A stretch of DNA of 64,000 nt from Thermococcus pacificus (lineage in GTDB: Archaea > Methanobacteriota_B > Thermococci > Thermococcales > Thermococcaceae), in NCBI RefSeq assembly GCF_002214485.1, contig NZ_CP015102.1:806001-870000 (forward strand), given 5' to 3'. Each line of letters starts with the position of its first letter. Position 1 is the stretch's first letter. The translations under genes were made by a program, and so were the position numbers. The notes below the pieces were generated by a model. The model ran no database searches. It saw only the letters and a program-made list of their open reading frames with translations, and was not told where the DNA came from. Shown here in pieces: positions 57,720 through 64,000 of the stretch.

Positions 57720-59057
57720 ATGTCAGCCAAAGACGAATTTGGAACGACCAAATATGTAATCTACGCCGAATTTGAGGCGAACGGAATCGTTGAAAGGCCC
57801 GACGTCGTCGGTGCTATTTTTGGACAGACTGAAGGTCTTCTCGGTGACGATCTTGATCTTAGAGAACTCCAAAAAACCGGAAGGATTGGGAGGATACGGG
57901 TTGAAGTTCACACCAAGGCCGGAAAGACCTACGGAACGATAACCGTCCCGTCGAGCCTCGACAGAGTAGAGACGGCGATCCTCGCGGCCGCCTTGGAGAC
58001 GATAGACCGTGTTGGCCCCGCCGAGGCCAAGATAAAGGTCCTCCGCATCGAGGACGTCAGGGCGACCAAGAGGAAGTACATCATAGAGAGGGCCAAGGAG
58101 ATACTGGAAGGGCTCATGGAACAGGAGATTCCTGAGACCCAGGAGCTCACCGAGGAGGTCAAGAAGGCGGTAAGGGCTAAGGAGCTCATAGAGTACGGCC
58201 CCGAGAAGCTCCCTGCCGGCCCGCACGTGCCGTTTTCCGACTCAATCATAGTGGTCGAGGGTAGAGCGGATGTCCTCAACCTGCTCAAGCACGGAATAAA
58301 GAACGCCATAGCCGTCGAGGGAACCTCCGTCCCCGAGACCATCATAAAGCTCAGCAAGGAGCGCATCGTCACAGCATTCACTGATGGCGACCGCGGCGGA
58401 GAGCTTATCCTCAAGGAGCTCCTCCAGGTGGCCGACGTTGACTACGTGGCGAGGGCGCCGGAGGGCAAAGAAGTTGAGGAGCTCACCAAGAAGGAGATAG
58501 TTAAGTCCCTTAGGAGCAAAGTCCCGGCCGAGCAGGTCATCACCGAAATATTCTACAAAGGCAGGAACTTCTACGATGTCATCAAGGAGACGGAGAAGGC
58601 CCGTGAGGAGAAAAAGGAAGAGAAGAAGCCAACTCCCGTACCGGTTCCAGCTCCCGCGCAGGTTCCCGCACAGAGGCACGTTGAAGAGAGGAAGCCGGAG
58701 AGGCCCGAGAGGCCGGAGCCCAAAAAGGAAGAGAAGATAATAAGGCCCATCCAGCAGTCGAGGCCGAGCGAGCTTGAGGAGTTCGGAAGCTTCATCGAGA
58801 AGGTCAAGAGCGCAAGGGAATCCACTGCGATACTCCTTGACAAGGACAAGAACGTCATAGCTGAGATTCCCGTCAGAGAGCTCACCAACCAGCTCAAGGA
58901 GCGCAAGGACGTCTACGCGGTGGTATTCAACGGCGTCATAACCCAGAGGCTCATAGATACCGTCAGCGAGAGCGGTGTCAAGTACCTCATTGGAGCGAGG
59001 AAGTACAACGTCGTCAGGCGCCCGATAAACCTCAAGATAGTCACCTTCGCGGAGTGA
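57720..59057 (+). CDS. dnaG: DnaG-type primase / exosome-associated DnaG
   Basis: In archaea DnaG is found mostly with the RNA exosome, where it helps recruit poly-A-rich RNA, although some have primase activity. The 445 residues start at ATG 57720 (MSAKDEFGTTKYVIYAEFEANGIVE), behind GAGGGTGATG. The central Toprim domain is IIVVEGRADVLNLLKHGI...TAFTDGDRGGELILKELL. A Pro/Glu/Lys-rich linker (about 300-365) leads to a conserved C-terminal domain. An in-frame ATG at 57642 would add 26 basic residues and overlap the upstream gene by 4 nt; it cannot be excluded. Confidence 0.9.
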   Translation: MSAKDEFGTTKYVIYAEFEANGIVERPDVVGAIFGQTEGLLGDDLDLRELQKTGRIGRIRVEVHTKAGKTYGTITVPSSLDRVETAILAAALETIDRVGPAEAKIKVLRIEDVRATKRKYIIERAKEILEGLMEQEIPETQELTEEVKKAVRAKELIEYGPEKLPAGPHVPFSDSIIVVEGRADVLNLLKHGIKNAIAVEGTSVPETIIKLSKERIVTAFTDGDRGGELILKELLQVADVDYVARAPEGKEVEELTKKEIVKSLRSKVPAEQVITEIFYKGRNFYDVIKETEKAREEKKEEKKPTPVPVPAPAQVPAQRHVEERKPERPERPEPKKEEKIIRPIQQSRPSELEEFGSFIEKVKSARESTAILLDKDKNVIAEIPVRELTNQLKERKDVYAVVFNGVITQRLIDTVSESGVKYLIGARKYNVVRRPINLKIVTFAE

Positions 59058-59177
59058 CTTTCTTTCCTATCCCTTCTTATTCTGTTCGTGTTCCTCCCAC
59101 GTCACTGGTTCAGAATGTGGAGAGCCAAAGACTAACCTTTATAACTTCCCCGTCTCTTCTCTCCCCGGTGGTGAAAG

Positions 59178-60896
59178 ATGGAAGTCGAGACACTGGTCTG
59201 GAAGTATGCCCTAGTTAACGCTTACACCCACAAGGGAAAGGCAAACCCAAAAGCCGTTATAGGCAAGGTCCTCGGTGAGAACCCCGAGCTAAGACCAAAG
59301 GCCAAGGAGATAATCCCGCTCGTCAACGAGATAGTTGAGAAAGTTAACGCCCTGAGCATTGAGGAGCAGGAGGCGAAGCTCCGCGAGATTTACCCAGAGT
59401 TCTTTGAGGAGAAGAGGGAAAAGAAGGAGGAAAAGAAAGGCCTCCCGCCACTTCCTAAAGCGGAGAAAGGAAAGGTCGTTACCCGCTTCGCTCCCAATCC
59501 CGACGGTGCCTTCCATCTCGGGAACGCGAGGGCTGCCATCCTGAGCCACGAGTATGCCCGCATGTACGACGGCAAGTTCATCCTCCGCTTTGACGACACC
59601 GACCCGAAGGTCAAGAGGCCCGAACCCATCTTTTATGAGTGGATCAATGAGGATCTGGAGTGGCTCGGCTTCAGGGTGGACGAGATACACATCGCCAGCG
59701 ACAGGCTTGAGATATACTACGACTACGCCGAGAAGCTGATTAAGATGGGCAAGGCTTACGTTTGCACCTGCCCGCCCGAGAAGTTCCGCGAGCTCCGCGA
59801 CAAGGGAATCGCCTGCCCGCACAGGGATGAGCCAGTGGAGGTTCAGCTCGAACGCTGGAGGAAGATGCTCAACGGTGAGTATAAGGAAGGAGAGGCGGTG
59901 GTCAGGATAAAGACCGACCTCAAGCATCCGAACCCCGCTGTTCGCGACTGGCCAGCCCTTAGGATCATAGACAACCCGGACCACCCGCGCGTCGGCGACA
60001 AGTACCGCGTCTGGCCGCTATACAACTTCGCGTCAGCGATAGACGACCACGAGTTGGGAGTTACCCACATCTTCCGCGGGCAGGAGCACGCTGAGAACGA
60101 GACAAGGCAGAGGTATGTTTACGACTACCTAGGCTGGGAGTATCCAGTTACCGTTCACCACGGAAGGCTGAGCATAGAGGGCGTCATCCTCAGCAAGTCG
60201 AAGACGAGGAAGGGAATTGAGGAAGGTAAATACCTCGGCTGGGATGATCCAAGGCTTGGAACCATTAGGGCACTTAGGAGGCGCGGAATCCAGCCTGAGG
60301 CTATCAGGGAACTCATCATAGAGGTCGGCCTCAAGAGGAGCGACACCACGATAAGCTGGGACAACCTGGCGGCGATAAACAGGCGTATAGTCGAGCCGAT
60401 AGCGAACCGCTACTTCTTCGTCGCCGACCCGATTCCGATGTACATTGAGGGAGCCGAGGAGTTCACAGCAGAGATACCGCTCCACCCGGACCACCTGGAG
60501 AGGGGCGTTAGGAGGCTCAAGTTTGAACCAGGCAAACCAGTCTACGTCTCCAAGGACGACATGGAGCTGTTCAGGCCGGGCAACTTCGTCCGCCTGAAAG
60601 ACCTCTTCAACGTCGAGGTAGTTGAAGTCAGCGAGAACGGCATCAAGGCTAAGTTCCACAGCGTCGACTACGAGATAGCCAGGGAGAACCGCTGGAGGAT
60701 GGTTCACTGGGTAACCGAGGGCAAGGCCTGCGAGGTTCTCGTCCCGGATGGAGACGAACTTCTCGTGAGGAAAGGCCTCCTTGAAGCCGATGCAGAGGTT
60801 AAAGTTGACGAGGTCGTTCAGTTCGAGCGCTTCGGCTTCGTAAGGATCGACGAAGTTACTCCTGAGAAGGTCGTGGCGATATTTGCCCACAAGTGA
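59178..60896 (+). CDS. gltX: Glutamyl-tRNA synthetase (archaeal type)
   Basis: A class I synthetase charging tRNA-Glu. The 572 residues have a helical N-terminal extension (about 1-95, acidic/basic EEKREKKEEKKG linker), the HIGH-type motif VTRFAPNPDGAFHLGNARAA, the KMSKS-type motif EGVILSKSKTRKGIEEG and the archaeal/eukaryotic beta-barrel anticodon-binding C-terminus (EIPLHPDHLERGVRRLKF). ATG 59178 follows GGTGGTGAAAG. Full length. Confidence 0.96.
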   Translation: MEVETLVWKYALVNAYTHKGKANPKAVIGKVLGENPELRPKAKEIIPLVNEIVEKVNALSIEEQEAKLREIYPEFFEEKREKKEEKKGLPPLPKAEKGKVVTRFAPNPDGAFHLGNARAAILSHEYARMYDGKFILRFDDTDPKVKRPEPIFYEWINEDLEWLGFRVDEIHIASDRLEIYYDYAEKLIKMGKAYVCTCPPEKFRELRDKGIACPHRDEPVEVQLERWRKMLNGEYKEGEAVVRIKTDLKHPNPAVRDWPALRIIDNPDHPRVGDKYRVWPLYNFASAIDDHELGVTHIFRGQEHAENETRQRYVYDYLGWEYPVTVHHGRLSIEGVILSKSKTRKGIEEGKYLGWDDPRLGTIRALRRRGIQPEAIRELIIEVGLKRSDTTISWDNLAAINRRIVEPIANRYFFVADPIPMYIEGAEEFTAEIPLHPDHLERGVRRLKFEPGKPVYVSKDDMELFRPGNFVRLKDLFNVEVVEVSENGIKAKFHSVDYEIARENRWRMVHWVTEGKACEVLVPDGDELLVRKGLLEADAEVKVDEVVQFERFGFVRIDEVTPEKVVAIFAHK

Positions 60897-60947
60897 AGCC
60901 TTCCCTGCTTTTATACTTTATCTGCAAAGAATCAAAAAGAAAAGAGC

Positions 60948-62231
60948 TCAGGTAGAGCTCTGGGGCATCAGGCTGTCGCCGATTAGGCCAAAGAGGATTA
61001 TGAGGGCTGCCAGTATTCCAGAGACTATGTAAACTCCGCCGGCCTTGAAGACGCCGAAGAACGCGTAGAGGCCTCCCACCACAAACACCAGCGCCGCTAC
61101 TCCGACTGCGACCATTGCTGGAGCCGAGAGCTTCTCTCTGACAACCGGATAGAGCTCGAATATTGGTGTAAAGAACGTGGCCGCGACAACTGCCTTGAGA
61201 ACCATATCCGCTATCGTCGGCGGGGAGTCAAAGATGCCTATCAGGAGAGAGATCCCAACGAGGTAGGTGGCCGCCTTCGTTCTGCTGATTCCCATAATGG
61301 GCTCAATTATCTGAAGGCCGACTTCTGCCGTTGGGAGCAGAGAGGTGAGGCCGGCTAAGAACCCTGATATTGCTATGAGAACAAGCAGGCTCTGGTAGTC
61401 AGCCAAGATGTCCGGCAGGTCTCCCAATAGCTGAAGGGCAGCCTCCTCCCCACCATAGACGTACGTTAAAAGCCTCTCGGGACTAGTTGGCGCCAGTCCA
61501 TAGACGACGACTATCGTTGACATAACGCCTATGAGGAGCTGGACTAGAACTCCGGTGCCAATGATGACCTTGGCGTTGAAGCGCTCGTTTATGAAGCTAC
61601 CCAGCATGAGGTAGAAGGCCATTCCAAGGCCGACTCCGTAGATGGCCCTCTCGGCGGCGGCCCTCACCATGGCGAGCGTTATTCCTTGCCTGGCAACGAG
61701 CATGTGCTTTGCCATTCCGAGGAAGGTCGCGTTCTCAGGTATCTGAGTCTTGAAGGCTACCGCAGTCACGAGAATCGCAACGAAGAAGAACACCGAGCCA
61801 AGGGCCATTATGGTAAATGTCCTCTCCTTGGCCCTCGTGAGTATCAGGAATACGAGGGCGAACATTAGGATCTTGGCGACGAGCCTCGCCACTGTACCCG
61901 TTCCAAGCACAGGGCCGAGTATCGAGAGCATCGTGTTGCTTGTGTAGTATGATAGAAACATTGCTATGACGGCGAATATTGAGAGTATCATCGCCGGCCG
62001 ATTGGCAGCCTTAGTATAGAGCTCGACGAAGTGGTAACCGGACTTCATGACCACCTCGGCTTCAAGTATGGCCACATAAGTCAGCACCGCCAGGAACACC
62101 AGATGCACTGCCAGTCCGGTGATGCCGTACTGGAGCCAGAACTGCGGGAACAGAGCTATGCTTCCGACGCCTGTGGCAAAACCTGCGACAAGAAATACCA
62201 GGTAGAGGGTCCACTTTTTGATCTCGTCCAT
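60948..62231 (-). CDS. Neurotransmitter:sodium symporter-like transporter
   Basis: A 427-residue membrane protein with about 11-12 helices. The first helix pair, AGFATGVGSIALFPQFWLQYGITGLAVHLVFLAVLTYVAILEAEVVMKSGYH, resembles the NSS/LeuT start (GxxxGxGNxWRFP...G...E), but the Trp-Arg-Phe-Pro is changed to Ala-Leu-Phe-Pro. An unwound TM6-like region lies near SGFLAGLTSLLPTAEVGLQIIEP. It is a divergent member; the substrate, perhaps an amino acid, is unknown. It stands alone between convergent gltX and the phosphorylase. Confidence 0.7.
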   Translation of the reverse strand: MDEIKKWTLYLVFLVAGFATGVGSIALFPQFWLQYGITGLAVHLVFLAVLTYVAILEAEVVMKSGYHFVELYTKAANRPAMILSIFAVIAMFLSYYTSNTMLSILGPVLGTGTVARLVAKILMFALVFLILTRAKERTFTIMALGSVFFFVAILVTAVAFKTQIPENATFLGMAKHMLVARQGITLAMVRAAAERAIYGVGLGMAFYLMLGSFINERFNAKVIIGTGVLVQLLIGVMSTIVVVYGLAPTSPERLLTYVYGGEEAALQLLGDLPDILADYQSLLVLIAISGFLAGLTSLLPTAEVGLQIIEPIMGISRTKAATYLVGISLLIGIFDSPPTIADMVLKAVVAATFFTPIFELYPVVREKLSAPAMVAVGVAALVFVVGGLYAFFGVFKAGGVYIVSGILAALIILFGLIGDSLMPQSST

Positions 62232-62355
62232 TATTACACCCCCATTGTCCTAACAACTAGCGAAATCCCTGCTAAAAATATTTTGGTTACCCGCCGACTG
62301 GCACCCCCTCAAAGGGGACTTCAAGAGGGAGGATAAAAATGAAAACATGTAACGC

Positions 62356-64000
62356 TCAGATCAAGTCTCTCCATTTTACAAAGCCGAGCAGGAATCTGTG
62401 GGGCAGCTTCTCGTGGTGCGGGTGAATTCTCACCGCGTAGTGCCAGCAGGGATCGCCAAGATGCCTGAGAGCGTTGCCCTCGTAAACGTAGAGCCACTCG
62501 CCCTCTCCAACTTCCTGAGGATGCCTGAGCTCGACTATGTGGGGCTTCTCTATTTCGTAGCCCTGAGCCCTGACGCCGTAGTAAAGTTCAACCTCGACGT
62601 CCTCTGGCTTGAGTCCGTCAAGGTAAACCCTGACATCAAGCCTGCTGCCCTCAACCTTGGCCTCTTTTATCTCCACCCTGTCCCAGGACGAGGTAACCCT
62701 GTCCTTCCAGGCCGCTATTTCCTTGGCTCCCCTGTAGTTCTCCCTCGTGAGCCATATGTAGTTGCTCATGGCCTTTGAGTAGAACTTGTCCATGTACTCC
62801 TTGACCATTCTGTGCGTGCTGAAGCGCGGGGCTATACTCTTTATGCTCTCCTTCATCATGTATATCCAGCGCTCGCGGTTGTCGTAGTAGGTCGGGATTA
62901 TTTCCTCCTCGAGTAGGGTGTAGAGGCTCTCAGCGTCCTTCACGTCATCTTCCTCGGTCTCAGGCTCGGTGGTTTCCTCCCCGATAACCCAGCCGTTCTT
63001 GCCGTTGTAGCCCTCGACCCACCACCCATCGTAGATGCTCGCGTTGAGGACACCGTTAAGGCCGGCCTTCATACCGCTTGTTCCGCTGGCTTCAAGCGGT
63101 CTGCGTGGGTTGTTGAGCCAGACGTCAACTCCTGCTACCATAAGCCTCGCGCTTCCCATGTCGTAGTTCTCGAGGACGAATATCTTGCCCCTGAACTCTG
63201 GCATCTGGCTGACCTCGTAAACCCTTCTCAGGAACTCCTTTCCAGCTTCATCGCGTGGATGGGCCTTTCCACCGAAGACAATGTACACTGGCCTTTCTGG
63301 GTTGTTAAGTATCTTCTTCAGCCTCTCGAGATCGCTCAGGATGAGTGTTGCCCTCTTGTAGGTTGCAAAGCGCCTGGCAAAGCCTATTATGAGAGCGTTC
63401 TCGTCTATCTCCGGTATTGGGTCATCAGTTCCAAGTCTCTTGTTTCTCTCCATTATTTTCTCTCTGAGGAGCTCTATGAACTGCCTCTTTGCCTCGAGGT
63501 GGGCCTCCCATAGTTCTTCATCGGGAATCATTTCCACAGCGTACCAGATACCCTCAAGGTTTGTGTGCTCACGCCAGACCTTGCCGATGTAACGGTCGAA
63601 GAGCTTCCTCATACTGTTGTGGACCCACGTCATTGTGTGGACGCCGTTGGTTATGCCCTCGATGGGTATCTCGTTGAGGGGAACCCCTGGCCAGAGATCC
63701 TTCCACATGCGCTTGCTTACCTCCGCGTGGAGCTGGCTTACGCCGTTGACATAGCTTGAAGTCCTTATGGCTAAGAGGGTCATGTTTATCTGGTCACCCT
63801 CGCGACCGAGTTCGAGGAGCTCTTCTCTCCCCTCAAGGAATTTTGAAAGCCTCTTTCTCACCTCTTCAATAGGGAATCTGTCGTGGCCTGCCGGAACCGG
63901 CGTGTGGGTTGTGAAAATGGTCGTTCCCCTGACGATGCTCAAAGCTTCCGTGAAGGTGAGACCTTTTTCCGTGTACCATGCTATCCTCTGAAGGTTGGCG
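62356..64000 (-). CDS. Glycogen/maltodextrin phosphorylase, C-terminal part (5' end outside the window)
   Basis: Releases glucose 1-phosphate from alpha-1,4-glucans. The frame stays open to the window edge (ANLQRIAWYTEKGLTFTEAL at the right end), so the N-terminus is missing. Visible landmarks are TTHTPVPAGHDRFPIEEV, the GVHTMTWVHNSMRKLFDRYIG region, FARRFATYKRATLILSDLERL and the PLP-lysine segment EASGTSGMKAGLNGVLNASIYDGWWVEGYNGKNGWVIG, followed by a beta-rich C-terminal domain. This is the short archaeal GT35 type, close to the Thermococcus maltodextrin phosphorylase. Confidence 0.92.
   Translation of the reverse strand, partial: ANLQRIAWYTEKGLTFTEALSIVRGTTIFTTHTPVPAGHDRFPIEEVRKRLSKFLEGREELLELGREGDQINMTLLAIRTSSYVNGVSQLHAEVSKRMWKDLWPGVPLNEIPIEGITNGVHTMTWVHNSMRKLFDRYIGKVWREHTNLEGIWYAVEMIPDEELWEAHLEAKRQFIELLREKIMERNKRLGTDDPIPEIDENALIIGFARRFATYKRATLILSDLERLKKILNNPERPVYIVFGGKAHPRDEAGKEFLRRVYEVSQMPEFRGKIFVLENYDMGSARLMVAGVDVWLNNPRRPLEASGTSGMKAGLNGVLNASIYDGWWVEGYNGKNGWVIGEETTEPETEEDDVKDAESLYTLLEEEIIPTYYDNRERWIYMMKESIKSIAPRFSTHRMVKEYMDKFYSKAMSNYIWLTRENYRGAKEIAAWKDRVTSSWDRVEIKEAKVEGSRLDVRVYLDGLKPEDVEVELYYGVRAQGYEIEKPHIVELRHPQEVGEGEWLYVYEGNALRHLGDPCWHYAVRIHPHHEKLPHRFLLGFVKWRDLI

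Overview
The window is chromosomal DNA of a hyperthermophilic euryarchaeon of the Thermococcales, most likely a Thermococcus. The support is the combination of reverse gyrase, a TrmBL2-type chromatin protein, SurR with protein disulfide oxidoreductase, an ADP-forming acetyl-CoA synthetase beta subunit, a fused hexulose-phosphate synthase/isomerase, an archaeal histone, archaeal ribosomal proteins, CCA-encoding tRNA genes, and CRISPR repeats of the Thermococcus type (GTTGCAATAAGACT...). Genes are dense, often overlap by 4 nt, and use ATG, GTG and TTG starts behind GGAGGTG/GGTGA-type ribosome binding sites.

Layout: 1-1224 holds the end of a winged-helix regulator, an EMC6-like membrane protein and rpiA. 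1225-2474 is a palindrome-rich non-coding island ending in tRNA-Val and tRNA-Ala. 2600-16096 holds housekeeping genes: M20 amidohydrolase, phosphoglycolate phosphatase, truD-pth2, a secreted S-layer-like protein, aspS, a KH protein, and a packed unit of a divergent FtsZ-like protein, a HAD phosphatase, a 58-aa protein, DUF4392 and an HD protein downstream of the HPS-PHI fusion. 16490-24337 holds trmBL2, rgy, SWIM and DUF4139 proteins, and acdB.

24663-30385 is a CRISPR-Cas locus. A GC-rich cas6 and cas4 flank an AT-rich four-gene effector: a Cas10-like large subunit with an HD domain but no GGDD, a Cas11-like small protein, one Cas7-like and one Cas5-like protein. No helicase-nuclease and no cas1 are present, and cas2 is only a 3' fragment. 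This gene content best matches the rare subtype IV-C and is the main candidate for an unusual system. The AT-rich accessory zone continues to about 34750 with a VanZ-like membrane protein, a broken radical SAM gene, a glutamate-transporter homologue with altered binding-site residues, and a one-spacer CRISPR remnant.

34760-43688 holds a P-loop protein, the divergent pdo/surR pair with a clear SurR operator, a ferredoxin-geranylgeranyl reductase pair, topA, a second non-coding island between tRNA-Pro and tRNA-Thr, an RNA-ligase partner protein and a fucose-isomerase-like enzyme. 43765-47553 is a TAXI-type TRAP transporter operon. 47871-53312 holds dtdA and the ftsZ-secE-spt5-rpl11-rpl1-rpl10-rpl12 run. 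A third island (53313-54326) precedes tRNA-Arg. The rest carries a dCTP deaminase/dUTPase-family gene, a histone, a B12-type radical SAM protein, a Toprim protein with dnaG, gltX, an NSS-like transporter and the C-terminal part of a glycogen/maltodextrin phosphorylase cut by the window edge.

The three islands share related palindromic blocks. Each lies between the 3' ends of two converging transcription units, one of which is always a tRNA gene. They are the second unusual signal in the window.
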